Positions 44,310 to 56,455 are shown, counted from the stretch's first letter. The stretch: 64,000 nucleotides of DNA from Tetracentron sinense (GCA_015143295.1 CM026565.1:9484041-9548040), one strand, 5' to 3'. The notes: generated by a model from the letters alone, not told the origin. Numbers and translations are program-made.

Positions 44310-44580
44310 TTGTATACTTGTGAGCCAGAGGCTAGCACCCTTCCTTGGGCTACCAACCTCCTTGTCATGTTCTTGTTCCGTTTCTCTTGTGAGCCAGAGG
44401 CTAGCACCCTTCCTTGGGCTACCAACCTCCTTGTCATGTTCTTGATTCATTTCTCTTGTGAGCCAGAGGCTAGCACCCTTCCTTGGGCTACCAACCTCCT
44501 TGTCATGTTCTCTCTTGCATTTCACTTGTGAGCCAGAGGCTAGCACCCTTCCTAGGGCTACCAACCTCCTTGTCATGTTC
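44310..44580. repeat. Leader tandem repeat of TkI 3' LTR
   Basis: Four units of about 65-70 bp share GTGAGCCAGAGGCTAGCACC and GGGCTACCAACCTCCTTGTC. It is the same repeat family, reversed, as TkJ 57430-58035. Confidence 0.92.
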
Positions 44581-45559
44581 TTGATTCATTTCATATACAA
44601 ATACAATCTTGGAAAAACCCGGTTTCATGCATGCATGCGTGCTTGTGTGCTTGTCAATAGTGGTAATCATGATGACATACTTGAATGGGCGGATCACATG
44701 ACTATGGCATTTCAATCCTTAACATAGTGGTATGAAAATTTAGGCAACATATAGCACATTTGAGCAATTTATCATTTCTAAGAACATTTACACAATTTCT
44801 ATTTCCATTTTCTTCATTAAGTCCATTTATCCCTTGTTTAGTCATTTTATCAAACACATAGCATGCAAGGTTCCTTAATGGTTCATCTTCTTCTTTTTAG
44901 TGCCTACTTTCCATCCAAAAATCAAGGTATGTTCATTATTGGTAAAGTACCCATCCACCATTTCCATCACACACATCACCCAACATACACCTCGGCATCC
45001 AATCGCCACATCAACCCCCCCCACACACATCCATACCTTTTTCTTATCTTATTTAGGTTCATTGGAGATGATACATTTCATATGGGAGGCAAACATAATA
45101 GCATAAATCACATTTCATAAGGAAAACCTAGATTTATTGCTAGGGTAAGTTAGTAGGGTGTACTAACCTTAGATCAAGGTTTGATCTTGAAGGAACCTTG
45201 AAATAGAAGCTCTATTTGGAAGGAGGAAGCCTTTGCTTGAAGGGGACTTGAGTTGGGGGAAGAAACCTCTTTCAAAACGTGAGTGAGTGCTGCCCTAGCT
45301 TGGAGAATGCACCTCCACACGAGCTTGAGTTGAAATCTTGAAGAAAACGTGCTTGGGGACGATCTAGGGTCTTCACCCCTTTGATTTCTTCTCCAATGGA
45401 AAACCCTAGTTGCAAATCCCCTTCTCCTCTCTCTCTATCTCTCAAAATCCCTTAAGTGTTGTGAATGAAGCCCTAAAGGCTCGGGCAAGCCTTAAGGAGA
45501 AAGGGTTTAACCCCCAAAAGACGATAAAGCCCTTACTGAAATTTCTGCAAAAACGCGAA

Positions 45560-45745
45560 GACCGAGCGATCGGTGTTCATGACCGATCGATCGGTTGCCT
45601 ACCGATCGATCGGTGTTTATGACCGATCGACCGGTCAAAAACTCACTCTCTGGAAAATTTCCCCATACAAAATTTCTGACCGCGCGATAGCTACCGATCG
45701 ATCGGTTATGGACCGATCGATCGCTGACTGGACCGAGCGATCGGT
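45560..45745. repeat. GATCGATC palindrome cluster, TkI 3' LTR
   Basis: ACCGATCGATCGGT palindromes and near variants recur about seven times. The identical cluster in the other LTR is at 52043-52228. Confidence 0.88.
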
Positions 45746-45957
45746 TCTCTGTATGTCTGGACTGCTTTGACCATATCTTTTGACTCGCTCGTCGGATTTC
45801 GACGATTCAACTTGCGTTGGGTTCGTCTTTCGAAAACGCACATTTCTGACGTTTCGGAATTTCCGATTTCTCCCTTATTTATTAATTAGACTACAAAAAC
45901 GGCCAATTAGCTACGAAGGTGCTATTCATTAAGAATGAAAAAGTCCGGGGTGCTACA

Positions 45958-45985
45958 TTCTCCCCCCCTTACAAAAATTTCGTCC
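45958..45985 (-). other. TkI polypurine tract and hairpin
   Basis: The minus strand reads TAAGGGGGGGAGAA next to the LTR. The AATTTCG-AGGA-CGAAATT dyad follows. Confidence 0.88.
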
Positions 45986-46054
45986 TCGAAATTTGGACAA
46001 TGCGTGCTTTACAATTCAACAACTTACCATAACAATTTGAAACAATTTTTCAAG

Positions 46055-48389
46055 TCATACATAAAACCATTCAAACAACTCGGGGTACTTCGCCTTGACT
46101 TCGGCCTCACGTTCCCATGTAGCCTCTTCTCGAGTGTGATGTTGCCATTGCACGAGAACTAGCGGAATAGTCTTGTTGCGAAGTACTTGATCTCTCCTAT
46201 CCAAAATATGAACCGGCTTCTCAACTAAAGTGAGGTCCTCTCGGATCTCTATCGGATCAAGCTCGATGACATGAGAAGGATCCGAGATGTACTTCCGGAG
46301 CATAGAGACATGGAATACATTATGGACCGCCGCCATGTGAGCGGGCAAAGCAACACGGTAAGCCACCTCGCCAACTCGAGTAATGATCTCGAACGGACCC
46401 ACATATCTCGGGCTAAGCTTGCCTCTCTTCCCGAATCGCATAACACCTTTGGTCGGTGAAATCCTTACAAACACAAAATCACCGACTCGGAATTCAAGAT
46501 CCCTCCTTCGGTTGTCGGCATAGCTTTTCTGTCTATCTTGTGCGGTCTTCAACCTCTCCCGGATAAGCTTGACCCTATTCGCGGTTTGTTCAATTAACTC
46601 GGGGCCCAAAATCTTTCTTTCTCCCACTTCATCCCAATACAACGGGGATCTACAACTTCTTCCGTACAAAGCCTCGAAAGGCGCCATTTGTATGCTTTCT
46701 TGATAACTATTGTTGTAAGCGAATTCCACCAAAGGTAGGTGATCTTCCCAACTTCCCTTGAAGTCTAGCATACATGCTCGGAGCATATCTTCAATAACCT
46801 GATTCACCCTCTCGGTTTGCCCGTCGGTCTGTGGGTGGAAAGCTGTGCTAAAGTCTAATCGGGAGCCCATTGCACCTTGAAAACTTTTCCAAAACCTGGA
46901 TGTGAATCTTGGGTCTCTATCCGACACAATACTCACTGGCACCCCGTGTAATCGGACTATTTCCTTGATGTATAGCTCCGCTAACTGATTGGAGTTGAAT
47001 GTAGTCCGGTACGGTAAGAAATGAGCGGACTTCGTGAGTCTATCAACAACTACCCATATAGCATCGGTCTTCCTAACCGTCTTCGGCAACCCCACGATAA
47101 AGTCCATAGAGATATGTTCCCAATTCCACTCGGGAATAGGGAGGGACTGCAAAAGTCCAGCCGGTCTCCTATGTTCGGCTTTGACTTGTTGGCACACCAA
47201 GCATTTAGACACATACTCCGCTATTTCTCGCTTCATGTTCCGCCACCAGAAATGCTTCTTCAAGTCCCTATACATTTTGGTACCCCCGGGGTGAACGGTG
47301 TACTTGGACCGGTGAGCCTCGTACAAGATTTCTCGCTTAAGCTTCTCATCGGCTGGGACACATACTCTTCCCTTGAAAGTGATAATTCCATCTTCCCTCA
47401 CCGTAAAGTCCTTACTGCCACTTTTAACTGACTTGTCTCGGCAAGAAAGTAGTTCGGCATCCATTTCCTGCAACTCCTGGATCATGCTCAACATAAATGG
47501 CCTAACTGTGATGCTAACCATTACCGGCCCATAGGTAGGGAGACTAAAACTGATGTCGAGGTTGGATACATCCTTCAGCAATCTCCACTCCTTCAGCATC
47601 ATATGCGCCAAAAGTCCAGTAGGCTTTCGGCTAAGAGCATCGGCTACTACATTTGCCTTGCCCGGGTGGTATTGAATGGAGCACTCATAGTCTTTCAAAA
47701 ATTCTACCCATCTTCTTTGTCTCAGGTTCAACTCTTTCTGGGAAAACAAATACTTAAGGCTTTTATGATCTGTGAATACCTCAAATTGTTCCCCATAAAG
47801 ATAATGTCGCCAAATCTTCAATGCAAACACAACTGCGGCGAGTTCTAAGTCATGAGTGGGATAATTCTTTTCATGCTCCTTCAATTGTCTTGATGCGTAG
47901 GCAATGACTTTCTTATGCTGCATAAGGACACACCCAAGTCCGATATGCGAAGCATCGCTATATACCTCATAACCACCATGTCCGGATGGCACAGTAAGGA
48001 CAGGGGCTGTGGTGAGGCGTTTCTTCAACTCTTGGAAACTTACTTCACATCGGTCACTCCAACTGAACTTTGCACTTTTTCTTGTCAAGTAGGTGAGAGG
48101 TGCAGCCAAACTGGAGAATCCCTCCACAAATCTCCGGTAGTAGCCTGCCAATCCGAGGAAACTACGTATCTCCGTGACGCTCTTGGGCCTCTCCCAACTT
48201 GAACCACACTATCCCTGAATATCTTGTCCGTATCAACCGACTTGCCGAGTGGAGTTGCAATGGTCAACTCCCGCTCCAACGGAGTAGCCTCAGTCGAAAA
48301 GCCCTTTGCAAAACTTGGGGAGAAAAAAGAGTGAGTAGATCCTGTGTCTATCAACACTCGAGCGAGACATTCGTTCACTAATAAAGCGC
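46055..48389 (-). pseudogene. pol: TkI pol with ~1 kb deletion of protease end and RT
   Basis: The first part, after the intron, reads [20 protein letters not shown], so the protease DTG is present. It breaks off at FRDSVVQVG near 48190 and jumps, out of frame, to the RT end ([25 protein letters not shown]). Relative to Tk1 about residues 100-434 are missing, including FVDD. From there a 698-residue open frame covers RNase H ([10 protein letters not shown]), the HHCC and DD35E integrase ([26 protein letters not shown]) and the chromodomain-like tail (EEATWERE). The junction sits at a short match of the CCCAACTT kind. It cannot make RT; any recent movement needed a helper. Confidence 0.93.
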
Positions 48390-48523
48390 CTGTGCGATTA
48401 AGTAACTAATATCAGTAGATTTCAAATAGTAACAAGCATCATATATAGGTAATCCTTAGTATAAATAATCACATAATAAATCATAGAAATTTTATACAAC
48501 TTAAACTCAAAACTCTCGCGTAC
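48390..48523 (-). other. Candidate gag-pol intron of TkI (134 bp)
   Basis: The minus strand shows CAAG/GTACGC at 48523 and CGCACAG/GC at 48390. Removing it joins gag VVQ to ALLVNECLARVLID in frame. Unspliced, gag stops three codons after the donor. Confidence 0.62.
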
Positions 48524-49759
48524 CTTGCACGACATCGTCGGATGCACGTGCGTCTCTCTCCGATAGAGCGAAAACTCGACCCTGTGTGGCTGGGCGAGGA
48601 GGCCGGGCAGACTGTGAGGCCCTCGAAGCCTGAGAAGAGCTAGGCTGAGATGTCTGCCTAATCGGGGGCCTGCTCCCCGAAGACTGAGCTGGCATTAGAC
48701 GTCGGGGACAATCCCGAATCATGTGGCCCTGGTCGCCACAATGAAAACAGCCTCCTGTAGCCTTCCGAAATTCCCCTGCTGGATGCCTCCTTCCACAAAG
48801 GGTGCAGACATCATGTGAATAAGTGGGAGGAGTATAACCCGTAGCCTGAGTCACTGCGGGCGAGGAGCATAAGAGGTAGCCGGGCGAAAGGCCGGTGGAG
48901 CCAAAGGGCGGAGAGCCTGTGGTGCCGAGTACATCCTCTGTGACTGAGCCGGCCCTGCGAACTGATAAGACATAGTCCTAGCTCTCTTCTCCCCTGAACT
49001 ACTAGACTGTCCCTTCTCTATTCCTCTTCTCTTAAAGAACTCTTCGGAATTCGACTCGGCCAACAATGCCTTGTCCACAACTTCTGAATATGTCTCATGT
49101 CGGAACATTGAGACACGATCCTTGAGGTAGGCCTTCAACCCCCTCTCGAATTTCCGGGCCTTCATAGCCTCGGTAGCTATCATGTGTGGAGCAAATCGAG
49201 ATAGCTCTGAGAACTTGGCTTCGTAAGCCGCTACAGACATATTACCTTGCTCCAAGGTAATAAATTCAATTTCTTTCTTTTCTTTCATCCCAACCGGAAA
49301 GTATTTCCTGTAGAAAACATCCAAGAATTCTCCCCATGTCCATTCTTGGCCTTGCCGGGTCAACTCTCGGGTCCGAAGTGCAGACTTCCACCAATGATCG
49401 GCCTCGCCTTCAAGCATAAAGGCGGCCCATGTGACCCTTTCCACTTCAGTAGGTGCTAATACCGAGAATATCTTCTCAAGTTGCCGGATCCAACCCTCGG
49501 CAACAAGTGGATCAATGCTTCCACAAAAAGTTGGAGGCCTCATCCTCCGGAAAGCTTCTATCCCGGCTTGGGCTTGGTTAGGAGGAGCCGGCATAAGTGC
49601 CGCATTAGGCGGGGTGGCCGGTTGCCTTGCCGCCAACATAGCCAAAGTCTCGGCTATGGATGCGAATGCTTGGGCAAAGTCGGGCTGATCATCACCCGAT
49701 GGAGCATCACCTCCATTACCCCTCGTGTTGTACCCGCGACCCCGGGTATTGCGTCTCAT
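48524..49759 (-). pseudogene. gag: TkI gag with one frameshift
   Basis: The start is taken at ATG 49759 (MRRNTRGRGYNTRG) to match TkG and Tk1; a further in-frame ATG lies at 49780. The core carries WAAFMLEGEADHWWKSALRT, FYRKYFPVGMKEKKEIEF and ATEAMKARKFERGLKAYL. The frame is lost near 48854 (stop right after APRPQ) and continues in another frame with CTLCGRRHPAGEF, then the zinc knuckle CFHCGDQGHMIRDC and FALSERDARASDDVVQ before the intron donor. One small indel explains it. Confidence 0.9.
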
Positions 49760-50103
49760 GATTTCTCCTGAGAACGACAATACAGCATGAGTCTAACTTG
49801 GATACGCATTTAGTACAATTTATTTTTATTTTTTTTTTTGCAATTCACTCAATACATATTCATCAAGCACATTTAATAAGTACAACACCAATAATGTACA
49901 CATGGTATATAACACAATAGCATAACATACAATCCGTGTTCCTAGTGTAGGACTCTATGTTCGGTTGAAGTTCAACCCATTTTGACTAAGACTAACTTGG
50001 TAGTCTATACTTGGAATACAACTCTCTAAGGTGATCCTAATACCTTGTTCAATCATCTAAGTGACCCTAGGGACTCTAATGCCTAGAGCTCTGATACCAC
50101 TTC
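49760..50103 (-). other. TkI leader and primer-binding site
   Basis: TGGTATCAGAGC on the minus strand (50088-50099) lies four bases from the LTR. No gene in the rest. Confidence 0.92.
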
Positions 50104-52440
50104 TGTCACACCCCAAAATACCCCCTAGGAGTTAAGGGATACTTTAGAGGTGACTACGTGTACCTGTCAAACCATCCTGTAATGCAAGAGGCTAAACATA
50201 ATATAATACAATGATAATCAGAGCGCGGAAACTAAACATAAGTGCGGAAGCATAAGCCAACTTTTTCTTTTCTTCTATTACTCCATATAGTATTCCAAGT
50301 TAACATATACTAAATACAATCAAAGTAAAGGTGGACATGCCCACCTATCAAAATACAAAAAGGAACTCTCTAACACTCTCCTCTCAACAGTAGTCGAGGT
50401 ATGGCCACACATCCAAGTCCCCATCCTCTTGAGACTGCCATGGGATAGGTGGCTCCCTCTCCTCTACATACTCCTCCTCGACCCAAGGCTCGGGGTCGAG
50501 GACATCCACGGTACCTGCCGACATAAAAGTACGGCTGAGCATGGAATACTCAGCGAGTACAAACTACTAGCTAACCATAACAATAACGAACGCATAACAA
50601 CAGTGAGCAATACAAGATATTAATTTAAAGCAATAGTGAAAGCATAAGATACATAGCCATATCTTGACATGCGTATATGAATGCAAAAACCTCGGTAAAA
50701 CTCATGCCTCGGAAACCTTTTTCGTGTCTCGGTCAAATCATGTATGTGTGTCGTGTCTTGTCTTGTATTTCATGTCTTGATTTGTTCTTGACTTGTATAC
50801 TTGTGAGCCAGAGGCTAGCACCCTTCCTTGGGCTACCAACCTCCTTGTCATGTTCTTGTTCCGTTTCTCTTGTGAGCCAGAGGCTAGCACCCTTCCTTGG
50901 GCTACCAACCTCCTTGTCATGTTCTTGATTCATTTCTCTTGTGAGCCAGAGGCTAGCACCCTTCCTTGGGCTACCAACCTCCTTGTCATGTTCTCTCTTG
51001 CATTTCACTTGTGAGCCAGAGGCTAGCACCCTTCCTAGGGCTACCAACCTCCTTGTCATGTTCTTGATTCATTTCATATACAAATACAATCTTGGAAAAA
51101 CCCGGTTTCATGCATGCATGCGTGCTTGTGTGCTTGTCAATAGTGGTAATCATGATGACATACTTGAATGGGCGGATCACATGACTATGGCATTTCAATC
51201 CTTAACATAGTGGTATGAAAATTTAGGCAACATATAGCACATTTGAGCAATTTATCATTTCTAAGAACATTTACACAATTTCTATTTCCATTTTCTTCAT
51301 TAAGTCCATTTATCCCTTGTTTAGTCATTTTATCAAACACATAGCATGCAAGGTTCCTTAATGGTTCATCTTCTTCTTTTTAGTGCCTACTTTCCATCCA
51401 AAAATCAAGGTATGTTCATTATTGGTAAAGTACCCATCCACCATTTCCATCACACACATCACCCAACATACACCTCGGCATCCAATCGCCACATCAACCC
51501 CCCCCACACACATCCATACCTTTTTCTTATCTTATTTAGGTTCATTGGAGATGATACATTTCATATGGGAGGCAAACATAATAGCATAAATCACATTTCA
51601 TAAGGAAAACCTAGATTTATTGCTAGGGTAAGTTAGTAGGGTGTACTAACCTTAGATCAAGGTTTGATCTTGAAGGAACCTTGAAATAGAAGCTCTATTT
51701 GGAAGGAGGAAGCCTTTGCTTGAAGGGGACTTGAGTTGGGGGAAGAAACCTCTTTCAAAACGTGAGTGAGTGCTGCCCTAGCTTGGAGAATGCACCTCCA
51801 CACGAGCTTGAGTTGAAATCTTGAAGAAAACGTGCTTGGGGACGATCTAGGGTCTTCACCCCTTTGATTTCTTCTCCAATGGAAAACCCTAGTTGCAAAT
51901 CCCCTTCTCCTCTCTCTCTATCTCTCAAAATCCCTTAAGTGTTGTGAATGAAGCCCTAAAGGCTCGGGCAAGCCTTAAGGAGAAAGGGTTTAACCCCCAA
52001 AAGACGATAAAGCCCTTACTGAAATTTCTGCAAAAACGCGAAGACCGAGCGATCGGTGTTCATGACCGATCGATCGGTTGCCTACCGATCGATCGGTGTT
52101 TATGACCGATCGACCGGTCAAAAACTCACTCTCTGGAAAATTTCCCCATACAAAATTTCTGACCGCGCGATAGCTACCGATCGATCGGTTATGGACCGAT
52201 CGATCGCTGACTGGACCGAGCGATCGGTTCTCTGTATGTCTGGACTGCTTTGACCATATCTTTTGACTCGCTCGTCGGATTTCGACGATTCAACTTGCGT
52301 TGGGTTCGTCTTTCGAAAACGCACATTTCTGATGTTTCGGAATTTCCGATTTCTCCCTTATTTATTAATTAGACTACAAAAACGGCCAATTAGCTACGAA
52401 GGTGCTATTCATTAAGAATGAAAAAGTCCGGGGTGCTACA
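50104..52440 (-). repeat. TkI 5' LTR (2337 bp)
   Basis: It is a copy of 43621-45957 offset by 6483 bases, with the repeat array at 50793-51063 and the palindromes at 52043-52228. The only difference noticed is T at 52333. Confidence 0.96.
50384..50524 (-). CDS. LTR microORF, 46 codons (DYC type), 5' LTR copy
   Basis: It is identical to the frame at 43901-44041. In this LTR it would lie on the transcript leader upstream of gag, so translation there could affect gag expression as an upstream ORF, or it could be spliced. This is inference. Confidence 0.5.
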   Translation of the reverse strand: MSAGTVDVLDPEPWVEEEYVEEREPPIPWQSQEDGDLDVWPYLDYC

Positions 52441-52620
52441 GTTAGAGTGAATCTTGGACGACTTATCATGACCTATATGACGTGCTTGATATAACATCCT
52501 ACAAAACACTCAAAGCATATACAATAGAGGACCTAAAAGCGGAAGCATAAACTAACATGACACAGTGGAAGTCTAACCAAAACCTCTCATGCTCACCCCC
52601 ACTCACTTAGAATCTACCCC

Positions 52621-52743
52621 CTAGTAGTAGCCCTCCACATGAGGCTCCTCAGCAAGGGCCTCCTCGACGTACTCCTCTTCCTCCCATGGACCGGGACCAC
52701 ATATGTCAAAAGGAGCAGGCGCTCCACTAACACTTGCCAATAT
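52621..52743 (-). pseudogene. LTR microORF in TkH 3' LTR, start lost
   Basis: ATA replaces ATG at 52743, but 40 codons remain open with SGAPAPFDICGPGPW, EEEEYVEEA and VEGYY. The CGGCAGGT motif has become TGGCAAGT. Confidence 0.45.
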
Positions 52744-54042
52744 AAAAAGTACGACTGAGCATGGAATACTCAGCAGGTACCAAATACTAACCAACAATCA
52801 TAGCAATATAATAATAGAAATAAAGCAAGAAGCAGTTCATCTAATTGATAGGAAGGTAAACAGTTTATATTTCATACTTGCATCGCATCAAAGTCAGAAA
52901 AACTCTTGAAATCATCGTGTGCTTGACTTGACTTAAAATACTCCTTTCATACTTGAAAAACTTGTCTTGTCATGTCCTGTCTTATTGGTCTTGTCGAGTC
53001 ATGTCTTGCTTGTCGTGTCATGCCATGTCATGCTTGTCTTGTCGTGTCATTCATGTCATGTCATGAGTGCAAATACTCATGCTTGCTTGCTTGTCTGGAA
53101 ATTAAACATGCTCATGCTACTTGTGAGGGAGGGTGGTTTAGAACCCCCTCATTTTAAATGAGATAAACTTGTATGGGAGGGGAAACCCCTCCTAAGTGAA
53201 AATGCACATGCATGCATGGGGTCTTGCTTGGCGGTTTCTTGTTCTTGTCAAAAGTGAGGCAAAACATATCTTAAGATATGCCCTACCTCTCATACCAACT
53301 CTTACGTTTGCCTTGTCATGGTGCTCGTGAATCGAGAATAAAACCCTTGTCTTGAAAAACTCGGTAAACCATGTCATGCATGTCGTGCTTGTGGTTTCGT
53401 GTACATGCTATCACTTGGAATTAAACATGACATATAAAGTTCAATAATACACAAAATAGCATTCATTTCAACTCATAGTAATATTCACGCCATTATAGAA
53501 AAGCGAATAAATTTATACATGCATTTCTAGAACTAGTTCTTCACCTTGGCATTTCATCAAACACTTGGTGTGTACATTATGGTTAAAGCCTATATCTTGA
53601 TTTTCTAGGTGGATTAACGATCATGACATACATGTGTGTTCATTATTAGTATAATGCCCTTCCCATATCATTCATCACAACATAACATCCATATGGCATT
53701 TCATTCACTAATTCCATCTTATATCATGTGAAACATTTAGGTGAAAGCAAGGAAATAGAGGAGGATAGCAATAAAGGAAAAGAAAATATGACGAGGAGGG
53801 TAGCACAAGGTACCGATCTTCAATAGATGAGGAAAACCCTCACAGTCGTGTGTGGAGTCGCTACCGAGCTTGGAGAAACCCCCTTGCTTGATTTGGGGAA
53901 GATCGCCTTTGATCTTGATCTCTTTCTTCTTCAATCTCAAACCCTCTTAGCAAATCCCCAATTTCTCCTCTCTTCTTCTTCTCTAATCTCTCTTAGGCTT
54001 TCTTTAGGTTTAGGGTAAATCATAAACCCCCCAAGAGGCCCC

Positions 54043-54052
54043 CTATTTATAG
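54043..54052 (-). promoter_or_regulatory. TATA box of TkH LTR
   Basis: CTATAAATAG on the minus strand, between the palindromes and the leader, equivalent to 14219-14228 in TkB. Confidence 0.62.
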
Positions 54053-54626
54053 GCTAAGGGTAGAAACCCTAAAAATCCCAAAATAAATTTCTGAGTTCGA
54101 GACCTACGATCGGTCGTAGTTTCTTTACTATCGATCGTAACATTCTACAATCGGTCATAATTTTCTACGATCGATCGTAATGTTTATAGAGAGTTTTGGC
54201 CATTTCTGAGATTCTACGATCGATCGTAGAAAATCTACGATCGATTGTAACTTCACCTACGATCATTCGTAGGGTCTATACGATCGTTCGTAACTCTTGC
54301 AGAAATTTTCTAAATTTCTCATTTTCGTACTTCGGCCATAACTTTTGACTCGTTCGTCTAATTTTGACGATTCAACTTGCGTTGGATTCATCATTCAAAA
54401 AGGAGCATTTTTTGCATTTTATAATTTTCAAATTCCTCTTTATTTATTGACCAAATTTCCCCTAAAGTTAATTGATCCGTAATTGGAATTCAGCAACTCG
54501 AATGTTTTTAACATATCCGACTTAGGAAAACTTTCCAATTTCTCATTTCAGAGGAATGGAAGATTACAAATGCATAAAGCCTTTGCACAGGTTCCAATAC
54601 ATGGGCAAAAGTTTCAGGGTTCTACA

Positions 54627-54665
54627 TCCTCCCCCCTTATAAAAATTTTATCCTCGAAATTTGGA
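54627..54665 (-). other. TkH polypurine tract
   Basis: The minus strand shows AAGGGGGGAGGA against the LTR. The flanking hairpin is partly mutated. Confidence 0.85.
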
Positions 54666-54726
54666 CGATACTTGCATTACAAAGCCAAAACAAAATTACA
54701 TGGCACAAACAAAAGCCTATTCAAAA

Positions 54727-55069
54727 AACTCTAGGTACTTTGCTTTGACTTCGGCCTCATGCTCCCATGTGGCCTCTTCTCGAGCATGATGTTGTCATTG
54801 CATGAGAACCAACAGGATAGTCTTGTTATAAAGCACTTAATCCCTCTGATCTAATATCTGAACCAGCTTTTCAACCAAAGTTAGATCCTCTCGGATTTCC
54901 AATAGTTCCAAGTTTATGACATGTGAAGGGTCTGAAATATATTTCCGAAGCATCGACACATAAAAGACATTGTGGACTATGGCCATATGAGGTGGAAGAG
55001 CTACCCGGTAAGCAACTTCTCCAACTCACGTGATAATCTCAAAGCGCCCAACATATCGAGGACTAAGCT
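54727..55069 (-). pseudogene. pol: TkH pol C-terminus (integrase end and chromodomain-like tail)
   Basis: The minus strand encodes the tail region ([16 protein letters not shown] end) and upstream integrase C-terminal sequence such as SPRYVG, with several stops. It is cut at 55069 by TkJ and continues at 58755. Confidence 0.83.
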
Positions 55070-56133
55070 TGTAGCACCCCAGACTTTTTCATCCTTAATG
55101 AATAGCACCTTCGTAGCTAATTGGCCATTTTTGTAGTCTAATTAATAAATAAGAGAGAAATTTGAAATTCCGAAATGTCAAAAATGTTCCTTTTCGAAGT
55201 ACGAACCCAACGCAAGTTGAATCGTCAAAATCGGACGAACGAGTCAAAAGATATGGCCAAAACAGTCTGGACCTGCAGGCAATCGTAGCTCGGAAGGCAC
55301 TAAGGACGTAGCTCGGAAGGCACTAAGGACGTAGCTCTGATAACGTGCTCTGATAAGGCACAAACAACGCATAGACAACGTACTCTGATAACGTAGCTCT
55401 AGCTCTGATAACGTATACGTTGTGCATCCGTTGTGCAACAGACAACGGGTACGTTGTGCAACAGACAACGGGTACATCGTGCAGCAGACAACGTGTACGT
55501 TGTACAGCAAACAACATGTACGTTGTATAGCTCACGACGGGCATGTTGTACATAAGACAACGGACAACGAGCTCAGCACTATTCACAGCACAACGTGTTC
55601 AGCACTATTCACAGCACAACGGGTTCGGCACCCTTCATCATATGTAGAGCCTCGGACCTTTTCACATTTAATGCATGACACTTTCGTTGCCATTTTGCCT
55701 TTAAAGAGGTATAATTAATAAATAAGGAAGAAATTGGAAATTCCAAAATGTCAAAAATGTTCCTTTTCAAAGTACGAACCCAACGCAAGTTGAATCGTCA
55801 AAATCGGACGAACGAGTCAAAAGATATGGCCAAAACAGTCTGGACCTGCAGGCAATCGTAGCTCGGAAGGCACTAAGGACGTAGCTCGGAAGGCACTAAG
55901 GACGTAGCTCTGATAACGTGCTCTGACAACGTCCTTTGATAAGGCACAGACAACGCATAGACAACGTACTCTGATAACGTAGCTCTAGCTCTGATAACGT
56001 ATACGTTGTGCATCCGTTGTGCAACAGACAATGGGTACGTCGTGCAGTAGACAACGTGTACGTTGTATAGCAAACAACGTGTACATTGTACAGTTCACGA
56101 CGGGCACGTTGTACATAAGACAACGGACAACGT

Positions 56134-56455
56134 GTTCAGCACTATTCACAGCACAACGTGTTTGGCACTAATCACAGCACAACGTGTTTGGCACTATTCA
56201 CAGCACAACGTGTTTGGCACTATTCACAGCACAACGTGTTCGGCACTATTCACAACGTGTTTGGCCCTATTTACAGCACAACGTGTTCGGCACTATTCAC
56301 AGCACAACGTGTTTGGCACTATTCACAACACAACGTGTTCGGCACTATTCACAGCACAACGTGTTTGGCACTATTCACAGCACAACGTGTTTGGCACTAT
56401 TCATAGCACAACGTGTTTGGCACTATTCACAGCTCAATGTGTTCGGCACTCGTGT
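56134..56455 (+). repeat. 26-bp U3 minisatellite of TkJ
   Basis: About 13 units of the type CGTGTTTGGCACTATTCACA plus GCACAA recur at 26-bp steps, with one shortened unit. It is related in reverse to the Tk1 25-bp repeat. Confidence 0.92.

Larger units (their letters stand above)
43621..45957 (-). repeat. TkI 3' LTR (2337 bp)
   Basis: It runs TGTCACACCCC to GGGGTGCTACA on the plus strand. It contains a microORF (43901-44041), a repeat array (44310-44580), a palindrome cluster (45560-45745) and the U3 block (45760-45845). Confidence 0.96.
43621..52440 (-). mobile_element. TkI, very young RT-deleted gypsy element
   Basis: Two LTRs of exactly 2337 bp are flanked by GTTAG (43616-43620 and 52441-52445). 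The only difference I found by eye is C at 45850 against T at 52333. The interior holds the primer site, gag, intron, a protease stub, and RNase H to chromodomain; about 1.0 kb of protease and RT is deleted. It inserted 32 bp into the TkH 3' LTR. Confidence 0.95.
52441..54626 (-). repeat. TkH 3' LTR, main part
   Basis: It resumes at target copy GTTAG and ends GGGTTCTACA before a purine tract. The first 32 bp of the LTR are at 43589-43620. It holds a microORF remnant, a TATA box, CGATCGATCGTAG palindromes (54095-54300) and the U3 block (54335-54410). Confidence 0.9.

Noticed and set aside
44250..44576. 108-codon frame with repeated RRLVAQGRVLASGSQ-like units (also 50733-51059)
   Set aside because: Frame through the four-unit leader repeat; it is open because the units have a near multiple-of-three period, with no conservation in TkJ.
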